Below, piece after piece: positions 18,077 to 26,240 of a stretch of 64,000 nucleotides of DNA. Positions within the stretch are counted from its first letter, which is position 1. Every line of letters begins with the position of its first letter. Under the pieces are notes generated by a model, which ran no database searches, was not told the DNA's origin, and worked only from the letters and a program-made list of their open reading frames with translations. The translations under genes and the position numbers were made by a program. The stretch covers positions 124,001-188,000 of the forward strand of contig NZ_CAJZAH010000001.1 of NCBI RefSeq assembly GCF_914271545.1. Direction: 5' to 3'. Source of the DNA: Cupriavidus respiraculi (GTDB lineage Bacteria; Pseudomonadota; Gammaproteobacteria; Burkholderiales; Burkholderiaceae).

Positions 18077-18973
18077 TCAGTCTCCCAGCGGCTCGCGGCG
18101 ATCGAAGCCGGCGGCGGCGCCGCGGTGTGTGTCCAGCACGTACTTGAGCCGGCGCAGCCGCTCCTGGCTGTGGTCCTGCTGCAGCAGCGCGAGCCGCGTC
18201 ACGAGCACGTCGAGCACGAGCAGCAGCGCGTAGCGCGAGGCCGATGGCTTGAAGATGAAGTCGGTTTCCAGCGCCCGCACCGGCAGCAGCACATCGGCCC
18301 GCGCGGCCAGCGCCGAGCCCAGCGCCGTGACCGCGACCACGCGCGCGCCGTATTCGCGGGCGATATCGCAGCTCGCGATCATCTCGGGCACGTTGCCGGT
18401 CACCGAGAAGGCCAGCACCACGTCGTCCTTGGCCAGCGTCGCCGCCACCATCTTCTGCAGCAGGGCGTCCTGGTAGCTCGCCACCGGCCGGCCCAGCCGC
18501 GCCAGGCGGTAGCGCGCCTCGTCCGACATCAGCGACGAGCCGCCACCCATGCCGAAAGCGTAGATCATGCGGGCGTCCAGCAACAGGCGCGCGGCGCGCT
18601 CCACGTGGTCCTCGTCGATCAGCTGGCGATTGACCTCGAGTGTTTCCAGCACGTCCTGGTGCAGCCGGTCGGCGAGCGTTTCGGGCACCGGCGCCTCGCC
18701 GCGCGACGCTTCCGCGCGCAGGAAGCGCTGGCCCACGGCGGTGGCCTGCGCCAGCCGCAGCTTGAGGTCGCGCACGTCCCGGCAGCCGATGGCCTTGGCA
18801 AAGCGCGTCACGCTGGCCTCGCTGACGCCGGCATTGCGCGCCAGATCGTTGATGCTGGAGGCGGCCGCGCCCGCGAGGTCGGCCAGGATCACCTGGGCAA
18901 CCTTCTGCTCCGCCAGCCGCAGCGTGGGGCCGCGTTCGGCGATGCGGGTCAGGATGTCGAAGGGCGCGGTCAT
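18077..18973 (-). CDS. MurR/RpiR family transcriptional regulator (HTH plus SIS domain)
   Basis: This 298-residue regulator has an N-terminal RpiR helix-turn-helix (SSINDLARNAGVSEASVTRFAKAIGC, about 39-64) and a C-terminal SIS sugar-phosphate-binding domain (about 120-260, with FGMGGGSSLMSDEARYRLARLG). Relatives such as HexR sense KDPG, the very intermediate produced by the divergent kinase, so KDPG is the likely effector here; that is inference. It heads the minus-strand operon and is divergent from the DSD-like enzyme gene. The operator candidate in between would let it control both directions. Confidence 0.92.
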   Translation of the reverse strand: MTAPFDILTRIAERGPTLRLAEQKVAQVILADLAGAAASSINDLARNAGVSEASVTRFAKAIGCRDVRDLKLRLAQATAVGQRFLRAEASRGEAPVPETLADRLHQDVLETLEVNRQLIDEDHVERAARLLLDARMIYAFGMGGGSSLMSDEARYRLARLGRPVASYQDALLQKMVAATLAKDDVVLAFSVTGNVPEMIASCDIAREYGARVVAVTALGSALAARADVLLPVRALETDFIFKPSASRYALLLVLDVLVTRLALLQQDHSQERLRRLKYVLDTHRGAAAGFDRREPLGD

Positions 18974-19064
18974 GGAATGAGCGGAAGGCTTGCCGGATCG
19001 GGGCGGCGGGACGATGCTGTAGGGAGCGCGGTGGCGGGGAGCCGGCCCCCTGGTCCGCGCGTGC

Positions 19065-19093
19065 TTGCCAGGCCTGGCGTGTTACTTTATAAC
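19065..19093 (+). promoter_or_regulatory. Sigma-70 promoter for the DSD-like/kdgK/eda operon
   Basis: TTGCCA and TATAAC are separated by 17 bp, a near-consensus -35/-10 pair. The predicted transcription start (about 19100) falls at the inverted repeat described next, so a bound repressor would block initiation. It lies 69 bp before the start codon of the DSD-like enzyme gene. Confidence 0.65.
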
Positions 19094-19099
19094 AAAGGT

Positions 19100-19123
19100 G
19101 AAATATCGTAATTTCGGCGATAT
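19100..19123. promoter_or_regulatory. Inverted-repeat operator candidate for the RpiR regulator
   Basis: ATATCG (19103-19108) and CGATAT (19118-19123) are a perfect inverted repeat with a 9-bp spacer. Overlapping it, GAAATATC and GTAATTTC (19100-19115) form a second, imperfect palindrome. The AT-rich site stands out in GC-rich surroundings and lies at the start of the rightward promoter, between the divergent operons. RpiR family members bind such AT-rich palindromes. Assignment to this RpiR protein rests on position only. Confidence 0.5.
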
Positions 19124-19161
19124 GATTACGTCAACCGGAATTTTTGCAGGGTGATGACAGC

Positions 19162-20436
19162 ATGCATGAAATAAAGTACCAAAGCGGCATGATCGACCCG
19201 TTGAACAAGGCGCTCGGCAAGCTGGACGCCCCGCTGGCCCCCGATCAGGCGGGCGCGCTCCCGGGCTGGCGCCTGCTCGACGAAGCGCTGAGCCTGCCTG
19301 CCGCGGTGCTGTATGAAGACCGCCTCGCGCACAATCTGGCGTGGATGCGGCGCTTCATGGACGAATACGGCGTCCGCCTTGCGCCGCATGGAAAGACGAC
19401 GATGGCCCCAAAGCTGTTCGCGCGCCAGCTTGCCGCGGGCGCCTGGGGCATCACGCTCGCCACCGCGCACCAGACCGCCGCGGCGCACGCGCATGGCGTC
19501 AAGCGCGTGCTGATGGCGAACCAGCTGGTGGGCCGCCGCAACATGGAGATCGTCGCGGACCTGCTGCGCGATCCCGCCTTCGAATTCATGTGCCTGGTCG
19601 ACTCGGCCGAACTGGTCGACCAGCTCGGCGCGTTCTTCCGCGAACGCGGCCAGACGCTGCAGGTGCTGCTGGAGCTGGGCGTGCCCGGCGGGCGCACCGG
19701 CGTGCGCGACGACGCGCAGCAGGCCAGCGTGCTGGCCGCGCTGGAGCGCTGGAGCGGTGCCCTCACGCTGGCCGGCGTGGAAGTGTACGAAGGCGTGCTG
19801 CAGCAGGAGGAGGACATCCGCGCCTTCCTGCGCCGCACGGTGGCCGTCACGCGGCAATTGGCCGGGGAAGGGCGCTTCGGACGCAGCCCGGTGGTGATGT
19901 CCGGAGCCGGCTCGGCGTGGTACGACGTGGTGGCCGAGGAGTTCGCCCGCGCCGACATTGGCGCGCCGATCGACATCGTGCTGCGCCCGGGGTGCTATCT
20001 GACCCACGATGTCGGCATCTATCGCGCCGCGCAGCAGCGCATTCTCGCCAGCAACCCCGTCGCGCAGAAGATGCGCGAAGGCCTGCTGCCCGCGTTGCAA
20101 CTATGGGCCTATGTGCAGTCGATTCCCGAGCCGGAGCGCGTCATCATCGGCATGGGCAAGCGCGATGCGGCCTTCGATGCCGGCATGCCGATCCCCGCGC
20201 GCATCCATCGCCCCGGCAGCGGCAACGAGCCCGCCGCGGTACCGGCGCACTGGGAGATCACCGGCATGATGGACCAGCACGCATACCTGAAGATCCAGCC
20301 GGGTGACGACGTGCGCGTGGGCGACATGATCGCCTTCGACATCTCGCATCCGTGCCTGACCTTCGACAAATGGCGTCATATACCCGTGCTCGACGCCGAC
20401 CTTCGCGTGATCGACATCGTGCAGACGTATTTCTAG
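19162..20436 (+). CDS. DSD/D-threonine-aldolase-like PLP enzyme (amino acid or aminosugar-acid deaminase)
   Basis: This 424-residue fold-type III PLP enzyme has the alanine-racemase-like N-terminal barrel, with Schiff-base lysine in LAPHGKTTMAPKLF, and the C-terminal DSD-like domain (ITGMMDQHAYLKIQ) that carries the metal site. Relatives are D-serine dehydratases, D-threonine aldolases and proteins annotated as amino acid deaminase. Followed by KDG kinase and KDPG aldolase, it probably dehydrates and deaminates glucosaminate to 2-keto-3-deoxygluconate, with RidA helping hydrolyse the imine. ATG 19162 was chosen for its AGGGTGAT ribosome site; an in-frame TTG lies 18 bp upstream. Confidence 0.85.
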   Translation: MHEIKYQSGMIDPLNKALGKLDAPLAPDQAGALPGWRLLDEALSLPAAVLYEDRLAHNLAWMRRFMDEYGVRLAPHGKTTMAPKLFARQLAAGAWGITLATAHQTAAAHAHGVKRVLMANQLVGRRNMEIVADLLRDPAFEFMCLVDSAELVDQLGAFFRERGQTLQVLLELGVPGGRTGVRDDAQQASVLAALERWSGALTLAGVEVYEGVLQQEEDIRAFLRRTVAVTRQLAGEGRFGRSPVVMSGAGSAWYDVVAEEFARADIGAPIDIVLRPGCYLTHDVGIYRAAQQRILASNPVAQKMREGLLPALQLWAYVQSIPEPERVIIGMGKRDAAFDAGMPIPARIHRPGSGNEPAAVPAHWEITGMMDQHAYLKIQPGDDVRVGDMIAFDISHPCLTFDKWRHIPVLDADLRVIDIVQTYF

Positions 20437-20518
20437 CGCCCGCCCCGGGCGCGGCCTTGCCTGCGCCCGCGGTGAACCAACCCGAACCACACGGCCAACC
20501 GGCCAGGACCAACGGATC

Positions 20519-21454
20519 ATGAGCATCGACATTCTCGCGTTCGGCGAAGCAATGGTGGAGTTCAACCAGCAGCCGGACGATCCCACCCGCTACCTGCAGG
20601 GCTATGGCGGCGACACTTCGAACTTCTGCGTGGCCGCGGCGCGCCAGGGCGCGCGCACCGGCTATATCACCGCGGTGGGCGAGGACAGCTTCGGCGAGCG
20701 CCTGATGGCGCTGTGGACGCAGGAACGCGTGGACACCCGCCACGTGCGCATCGATCCCGAGGCCCCGACGGGCGTGTATTTCGTCTCGCACGACGCGCAC
20801 GGCCACCGCTTCGACTACCTGCGCGCCGGCTCGGCGGCGAGCCGCTACAGCCACGAGCACCTGCCGCAGCAGGCCATCGCCGATGCGCGCTTCCTGCATC
20901 TGTCCGGCATCAGCCTCGCCATCAGCAACAGCGCCTGCGACAGCGGACTGGCCGCGATGGAGCTCGCCCGTAAGGCCGGCGTGCGCGTCAGCCTGGACAC
21001 CAACCTGCGCCTGCGGCTATGGTCGCTGGCCCGCGCGCGCGGCATCATGCGCGAGGCGTTCTCGTTCACCGACGTCTGCCTGCCGAGCTGGGACGACATC
21101 ACCGTGCTCACCGGCCTGGACGATCGCGACGCCATCGTCGACCATCTGCTCGGGCTGGGCATCGGCGTGGTCGCGTTGAAGCTCGGCGAGGAGGGCGCCT
21201 ATGTCGCGACGCCGGAGGCCCGCTCACTGGTGGCCCCCTATCCCGTACGCGCGCTGGACGCGACCGGCGCCGGCGACTGCTTCGGCGGCAGCTTCATCGC
21301 GCGGCTCGCGGCCGGCGACTCGCCGTTCGAGGCCGCCCGCTATGCCAATGTCGCCGCCGCCCTGTCGACCACCGGCTACGGCGCGGTGGCGCCCATCCCC
21401 AGTGGCGACACCGTGCTAGCGCGCCTCGCGCAGTCGGTATCGGTGATCGGATAA
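20519..21454 (+). CDS. kdgK: 2-keto-3-deoxygluconate kinase (PfkB family)
   Basis: This 311-residue PfkB sugar kinase has the N-terminal signature GYGGDTSNFCVAAAR and the C-terminal ATP/anion-hole signature DATGAGDCFGGSF with the catalytic Asp. It phosphorylates KDG to KDPG. It lies between the DSD-like enzyme gene and the KDPG aldolase gene on the same strand, 82 and 37 bp away. With them it completes a route from a sugar acid to pyruvate and glyceraldehyde-3-phosphate. Other PfkB kinases look similar, but the aldolase next door makes the KDG assignment strong. Confidence 0.9.
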   Translation: MSIDILAFGEAMVEFNQQPDDPTRYLQGYGGDTSNFCVAAARQGARTGYITAVGEDSFGERLMALWTQERVDTRHVRIDPEAPTGVYFVSHDAHGHRFDYLRAGSAASRYSHEHLPQQAIADARFLHLSGISLAISNSACDSGLAAMELARKAGVRVSLDTNLRLRLWSLARARGIMREAFSFTDVCLPSWDDITVLTGLDDRDAIVDHLLGLGIGVVALKLGEEGAYVATPEARSLVAPYPVRALDATGAGDCFGGSFIARLAAGDSPFEAARYANVAAALSTTGYGAVAPIPSGDTVLARLAQSVSVIG

Positions 21455-21491
21455 ACGCCACGGACTCACACCAAGGACTACGGACACTGCC

Positions 21492-22136
21492 ATGCAAAGC
21501 CAATCTCCCTCGCTGATCGACCGCCTTGCCGGCGTCCCCGTCATCCCCGTGCTCGAATTCTCGTCGGCCGACGAGGCCGTGCACGTCTGCGAAGCGCTGG
21601 TGGCCGGCGGGCTCACCGCGCTCGAAATCACGCTGCGCACCCCCGCGGCCCTGGACGCCATCAAGGCAGTGGCCGCCGCGCTGCCGCAAGCCTGCGTCGG
21701 CGCGGGCACCGTCCTCACCCAGGACCAGCTGCACGCCGTGCGCGACGCCGGCGCGCAGTTCGCCGTATCGCCGGGCCTGACGCCAACGCTGGCCGAAGCC
21801 GCGCGCGGCGCCGGCGTCTCGCTGCTGCCGGGCGTGGCCACCGCCAGCGAAGCCATGTACGCGCTGGAGCAGGGCTTCACCTTCCTGAAGTTCTTCCCCG
21901 CGGAAGCCGCGGGCGGCGCGCCGATGCTCAAGTCGCTGGGCGGACCCCTGCCGCAGCTGCGCTTCTGCCCCACCGGCGGTATCGACGCGGCCAAGGCCGC
22001 AACATATCTCGCGCTGCCGAATGTCGTGTGCGTTGGCGGTTCGTGGGTGGTACCAAAGGATGCGGTCGCGGGGAAGGACTGGGCGCGTATCCGTCAGCTG
22101 GCGACGGAGGCGGCCGGCCTGCGGCGCATGGCCTGA
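21492..22136 (+). CDS. eda: 2-dehydro-3-deoxy-6-phosphogluconate aldolase (KDPG aldolase)
   Basis: This 214-residue class I aldolase has the expected family length. It shows GLTALEITLRTPAAL with the catalytic Glu, CVGAGTVLT, and GFTFLKFFPAEAAGG with the Schiff-base Lys, followed by CPTGGID for phosphate binding. It splits KDPG into pyruvate and glyceraldehyde-3-phosphate, the last Entner-Doudoroff step. It is the final gene of the rightward operon. Confidence 0.95.
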   Translation: MQSQSPSLIDRLAGVPVIPVLEFSSADEAVHVCEALVAGGLTALEITLRTPAALDAIKAVAAALPQACVGAGTVLTQDQLHAVRDAGAQFAVSPGLTPTLAEAARGAGVSLLPGVATASEAMYALEQGFTFLKFFPAEAAGGAPMLKSLGGPLPQLRFCPTGGIDAAKAATYLALPNVVCVGGSWVVPKDAVAGKDWARIRQLATEAAGLRRMA

Positions 22137-22292
22137 CCGGCCTCGCCGCAATCAGACGGGCGGCCTGAATTCCAGCCTATTAGCCGGTTGGGGTATTCCA
22201 ACGATTGGCTGATGGGATGGGAAGCGCTATCTCCACGGCGCCACAGGGAAGGTTCTGAGAAAGTAGGGCCTTCGGTCAGACGGTACGAATCT

Positions 22293-23159
22293 TCACCGGT
22301 CAGCTGCTGCCTGTTTATCTTTGATCGGTGGCCGGCCGAAGATTCGGCTGTATTCCCGGCTGAACTGCGAGGTGCTTTCGTATCCCACTTCGAGAGCGGC
22401 CTGGCTCAAGCGTTTACCTTTGGACAAGATCAGCCGGCGTGCCTCGATCAATCTCAGCTGCTTCTGGAACTGTAGTGGCGACAGCGATGTGATCGCGCGG
22501 AAGTGCTGGTGGAACGCTGCTCGGCTCATGCCAGCCGCCGCCGCCAGGCGCTCGATCCGCACTGGTTGGGCGTAGTTCGCACGAAGGATCGCGACAGCGC
22601 GTGCGATGCGCCGCACATGGCTATCGGGAAGGCCCAGGTTCCGGACCGCGTGGCCTTGGGGGCCCAGCAGCAACCAATGATGAATTTCCCGAACCAAGCC
22701 ATTCTTGAGCACCGCGAGCGAATTCGGGCGGTCGAGCAGCATTACCAGCCGACGCAGGGCATCGCACAGATCGCCGCTGGTGTCGTGGGCGGGGCGCGAT
22801 GAATATGCTTCGGACTCGCTCATCACTAGATCGGTGATCACGGTTGGATCCAGGTCGAGCGCTAACGCAAGATAGGGACTGGCAACGTTGGCCTGGCTGA
22901 TCCGACTGGCAATCGGCATATTGCCGGTCACCATGAACATGTCTCCAGCTTTATATGACGACACACCACTGCTCAATGAGACCCGCTTGCGTCCCTGCAG
23001 TACCAGGCATACCAGCGGATTCACCACGGTGTGCTCCACCTCACTCGGTGTTGTACGGTGGAACAGGTTGAAGCCTTGCACAGGCGTTACCGCCACGCCT
23101 TCCACCTGAGGGTGGGATCGCGTGTAGCGAAGGAGCGCATGCTTCAATTCGTCGACCAT
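22293..23159 (-). CDS. AraC family transcriptional regulator
   Basis: This regulator of about 288 residues has an N-terminal AraC-type sensing domain (NPLVCLVLQGRKRV, YKAGDMFMVTGNMPI) and two C-terminal helix-turn-helix units (IERLAAAAGMSRAAFHQHF and LSQAALEVGYESTSQFSREYSRIFG). An in-frame GTG at 23186 gives nine extra residues; ATG 23159 is preferred. It is divergent from the monooxygenase-like gene, which is its likely target. The surrounding DNA has lower GC than the flanks. Confidence 0.9.
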   Translation of the reverse strand: MVDELKHALLRYTRSHPQVEGVAVTPVQGFNLFHRTTPSEVEHTVVNPLVCLVLQGRKRVSLSSGVSSYKAGDMFMVTGNMPIASRISQANVASPYLALALDLDPTVITDLVMSESEAYSSRPAHDTSGDLCDALRRLVMLLDRPNSLAVLKNGLVREIHHWLLLGPQGHAVRNLGLPDSHVRRIARAVAILRANYAQPVRIERLAAAAGMSRAAFHQHFRAITSLSPLQFQKQLRLIEARRLILSKGKRLSQAALEVGYESTSQFSREYSRIFGRPPIKDKQAAADR

Positions 23160-23287
23160 GTGGAATTTAAGCACATCCGTCTGCACGACCCATCAAGTCC
23201 AGACAATTAGGCAAGAAATATCGACGTTTATGCATAGGCCAAGGAAGTGCGGGCACGACACTACTCGCATTCAACGAGGAGACTTGC

Positions 23288-23707
23288 ATGACCCATCTGC
23301 CAATCCATTCGCTCGACCCTACACCGGAAATCGTCCACGCACCGCACCGCGGTGTGGAGGTTCTCGGAGAACAAGGTGCTGAAGGCCGCAAGGCATTCTT
23401 CATCCGGATCGAAGCCCGCCCCGGTCAGGAAGATGCCGTAGTGCAGATGCTGCGTGATATCCGGGCTTGCGTCGAAGACGAGCCTGCCACGGGCCCGTGG
23501 TTCGCCGTCCGGTTTTCACAGACCAGCTTCGCCATTTTCGAAGCATTTCCCGATCTGGCGGGGCGCCAGGCACATGTGGACGGCCGTGGCGGAGACATTT
23601 TCCGCGACCGCGAGCGGATGAACGCCATCCTGGCCGATGCGGCAAAGGTGCACCGTGTGGATGTGCTGATGAGTAAGGACTCCTTTTCTCATCTCCATCC
23701 ACTCTGA
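23288..23707 (+). CDS. ABM-domain protein (putative quinol monooxygenase family)
   Basis: This 139-residue protein has one ferredoxin-like antibiotic-biosynthesis-monooxygenase domain (about 35-130): KAFFIRIEARPGQEDAVVQML, RFSQTSFAIFEAFPDLAGRQAHV, and a C-terminal beta strand. Such proteins are dimeric, cofactor-free oxygenases or simply binding proteins, and the substrate cannot be predicted. A good ribosome site (CGAGGAGAC) precedes the ATG. It is divergent from the AraC gene and probably activated by it. Confidence 0.8.
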   Translation: MTHLPIHSLDPTPEIVHAPHRGVEVLGEQGAEGRKAFFIRIEARPGQEDAVVQMLRDIRACVEDEPATGPWFAVRFSQTSFAIFEAFPDLAGRQAHVDGRGGDIFRDRERMNAILADAAKVHRVDVLMSKDSFSHLHPL

Positions 23708-24072
23708 TAAGACAGCATGGGATCTGTCTCGCAATGTGTGTGTTCCGTAAGCCGAATCATCTGGCGATCTCCTTTCAGGTAAAGGAGATGGCGTCCAGTC
23801 CGTACTCGCGCGAAAAGAGTATCGAGTTTGGGATCGGTCTGGGGTTTTAGCGCGAGGTGATGGGAGGGCGACCGTGTTTTTGCGATCAGACGCCGTGAAC
23901 GCTGCGACATCCGCAACTTGCCAAAGTGTTATCTTCGAAACGCCATCGGTTATGTAGCCTGCGGGATAGGTCGGATCGCCGCCGGCGTTTCGCCATCCTA
24001 AGCATTCCGTAAGAGATACTACGAGCGGATTCCGCTACCATCGATGTGTTCTCAAAATCAAAGAGCGCATCG
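23708..24072. other. Intergenic region of lower GC, no gene recognised
   Basis: No convincing coding frame is seen between the ABM gene and the acetyltransferase gene. Base composition is clearly lower in GC than most of the window. It contains one perfect hairpin, reported separately, and presumably the promoter of the acetyltransferase gene. I see no transposase remnant. Confidence 0.5.
23767..23789. repeat. Perfect 9-bp inverted repeat (hairpin)
   Basis: ATCTCCTTT and AAAGGAGAT flank a 5-nt loop (CAGGT), with partly matching outer bases (CTGG and CCAG). No T-run follows on either strand. It could be an RNA hairpin, a protein-binding site, or a weak terminator for the ABM gene. Either arm contains an SD-like sequence (AAAGGAGA). 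Confidence 0.6.
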
Positions 24073-24507
24073 ATGTTTCAGATCCGGGTCATGACCATAG
24101 ACGACTATGACGTCTTGATACAGCTCATGAGGATTACGGCGGGCGTTTCAGTACGGAATGCCGACTCATGGGAATCCACGCTTCGTTATCTCGAGCGTAA
24201 CCCCGGCCTTAGCTTCGTCGCCGAAATTGGCGGAGCCATCGTTGGGTGCATCATGGCCGGGCATGACGGCAGACGCGGATATCTGCAGCATCTTCTCGTA
24301 CTGCCAGAGCACAGGCGAAAGGGGATTGCCAACGCGCTCGTTAAGCAGTGTCTGCTAGAACTTGAAGGTCTTGGTATCAAGAAGAGCCACATCGATGTGC
24401 TGAAAGCGAATTCAATCGCGTCGAAGTTCTGGACACGCAATGGCTGGAAGCTTCGCACGGACATAGATCGCTATTCGATCATCACCGGAGGTTCCGAGAA
24501 CGCCTGA
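24073..24507 (+). CDS. GNAT family N-acetyltransferase
   Basis: This 144-residue GNAT enzyme has LQHLLVLPEHRRKGIANALV (motif A, the acetyl-CoA pyrophosphate loop) and SKFWTRNGWKLRTDIDRYSI (motif B and end strand). The acceptor is unknown; close relatives include protein- and small-molecule-acetylating enzymes. ATG 24073 gives the usual GNAT start (FQIRVMTIDDYD); an in-frame GTG at 24046 would add nine residues. It is one of two GNAT genes in the low-GC segment. Confidence 0.85.
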   Translation: MFQIRVMTIDDYDVLIQLMRITAGVSVRNADSWESTLRYLERNPGLSFVAEIGGAIVGCIMAGHDGRRGYLQHLLVLPEHRRKGIANALVKQCLLELEGLGIKKSHIDVLKANSIASKFWTRNGWKLRTDIDRYSIITGGSENA

Positions 24508-24718
24508 TTCGATGCAGTCCCGTGGGTTCTGAACGGAAGCGACGGATTGCAGCTATTCAGACGAGTGCCTGGTCGTGGCCGGGGCCGGACGGCCGACGCT
24601 AATTTGACGACGACGCACCTATATCGGCCAGTCGAGCTAGCGAGCTTGCATCGATTCTGCCGCGGTAGGTGATTCGGTAACACTGTGCCGGTTTATCGAG
24701 GAGCTAAAGAAGGGGCGT

Positions 24719-25243
24719 ATGCACATTGAACGTGTCGACAGAATCGCGCCGGCTGCGTTGGCGGCGGAGGACTTCTCCTTTGACATAGAGTGGGAGGCGG
24801 TCGCCCCATTCGATGGGCCCGGCATGCCGAGCGTGGTGCCAGTCGAGCCGCGGACAAAGACCTACGGGGCTGACAAATCGTTATCCGAACTCGACTCCGA
24901 TCCAGGTCGCTTGCTCCTGGTAGCGAAGGATGGATTCCATGTTGCGGGCTACTTGCTGGCCACCACGGCATGGAACGGCTGCGCGAGCATTGAGGACATT
25001 GCCATATCGCGCCGTTACCGTCGCACGGGCATCGGCAAACGCCTGATGGACGAAGCCGTGGCGTGGGCGGCGACCTTGAACCTCAGCGCGATCCGACTCG
25101 AAACGCAATCGTCCAATGTGTCCGCTTGCCGCTTCTATGCACGGTACGGTTTTGTGCTGGGGGGCTATGACCGTTATCTGTACAGCCAGCTGGACGAGAA
25201 TGTCAGGGAGGATGTGGCGTTGTACTGGTATCTGTTCCTGTAG
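24719..25243 (+). CDS. Streptothricin-acetyltransferase-like GNAT protein (SatA/Nat-like)
   Basis: This 174-residue protein keeps the full layout of streptothricin acetyltransferases: EPRTKTYG near residue 45, IEDIAISRRYRRTGIGKRLM (acetyl-CoA loop), IRLETQSSNVSACRFYARYG, and the C-terminal ending DRYLYSQL then ALYWYLFL. SatA-type enzymes inactivate streptothricin by acetylating its beta-lysine chain. Drug resistance is plausible but not shown by sequence alone. A strong purine-rich ribosome region (GAGGAGCTAAAGAAGGGG) precedes the ATG. The lower GC and neighbouring GNAT gene hint at acquisition. Confidence 0.82.
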   Translation: MHIERVDRIAPAALAAEDFSFDIEWEAVAPFDGPGMPSVVPVEPRTKTYGADKSLSELDSDPGRLLLVAKDGFHVAGYLLATTAWNGCASIEDIAISRRYRRTGIGKRLMDEAVAWAATLNLSAIRLETQSSNVSACRFYARYGFVLGGYDRYLYSQLDENVREDVALYWYLFL

Positions 25244-25500
25244 GCCGCGAATTCGGAGACCGCAGGGATGTTTGTCTATCGGGCCAAATCGGGACGGCGG
25301 GAAACCTTTTCGCGACAGTAGTGCACCGCTCGCTCTGCGGGTGTAGTGCCCCATTCAAGTGTTCGATCACAGCGCCGTTAACTGGTTGTCCCACTGCGGC
25401 TTCTTGCATCGTCCCCAATGACTATCGGCTCCAGCGCTCGGCAATGGTCGGTGGCCGGTGTATCCGCCGGAATATTCTCACCTTGACGCCGACAAACGTT

Positions 25501-26109
25501 ATGCACGCAAGAATAGCCGCCATAGTGCTTCTTCTAAGTTCCGCCTCGCTCGGGGGTTGTGCGGCCGGGGGTGGAGCGGGTGGCGCACCTGGTTTTTCAT
25601 CGGAAGGGCGGTCGGCGGAGCGTCTGCTCGTTCAGGCTCCTGCGGGGTACGTGGTCGCGCACCAGGGGCAGTCACCCCGCGGCCGGATCGTAGAGTTTGT
25701 CCCCAACGGCCAAACGGTGGACAACTGGACCGATATGGTCACGGTGCAGGTGTTCCCACGCCAGAAGGCGAGCAGCCAAGAGTTTGCGACCCATATGCGA
25801 ACGACCTGGCAGAAGACATGCGGCCCATTCTCCGTCCGCGACCAGTCCGCTCTACCCATCAACGGGTATCCCTCGAACCGGTGGTTGGCGACATGCGATC
25901 TGAATCCAAAGACGCGACAGCCCGAGAGTGCCGCTATGGTTTCCATCCGTGGTACGGAAGCGCTGTATGTCGTGCAGGTCGCGACGAAGGCGAAGCCGGA
26001 GCCAGACTGGACTGCCCGGACAAAGGCCTACCTCGACACGGTGTTGGTGTGCGACGCCGGCACGTCCGAGCATCCCTGCCCCCAACTGAAGCGGCACAAC
26101 GAACGATGA
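25501..26109 (+). CDS. Predicted lipoprotein of unknown function
   Basis: This 202-residue protein has a short signal peptide (ARIAAIVLLLSSASLGGC) with lipobox LGGC, so it should be acylated at Cys and anchored in the envelope. The mature part has a Gly-rich linker and then a single domain with three further Cys (TCGPF, TCDLN, VCDAG) and a central QVFPRQ strand. ATG 25501 was chosen because it places the lipobox correctly. No enzymatic motif is recognised. Confidence 0.72.
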   Translation: MHARIAAIVLLLSSASLGGCAAGGGAGGAPGFSSEGRSAERLLVQAPAGYVVAHQGQSPRGRIVEFVPNGQTVDNWTDMVTVQVFPRQKASSQEFATHMRTTWQKTCGPFSVRDQSALPINGYPSNRWLATCDLNPKTRQPESAAMVSIRGTEALYVVQVATKAKPEPDWTARTKAYLDTVLVCDAGTSEHPCPQLKRHNER

Positions 26110-26240
26110 TGGCTGTGGTGGCCGATCGTTTTTCTGTGGCGGCAGGGGGCCGTATGCCATTCGGTACTGTCGGACAAATGCCGATTGCGTCGCCTCGGCC
26201 CGGCACCTAAGCTCCAGATATCTGGACTGATGGAGTCAGC

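Noticed and set aside
20437-20455. GCGCCCG/CGGGCGC hairpin after the DSD-like enzyme gene as terminator
   Set aside because: It has no T-run and lies within an operon; in this GC-rich DNA such stems are common.
24471-24683. A short minus-strand frame between the two acetyltransferase genes
   Set aside because: It has no ribosome site, no motif and a composition unlike a protein.
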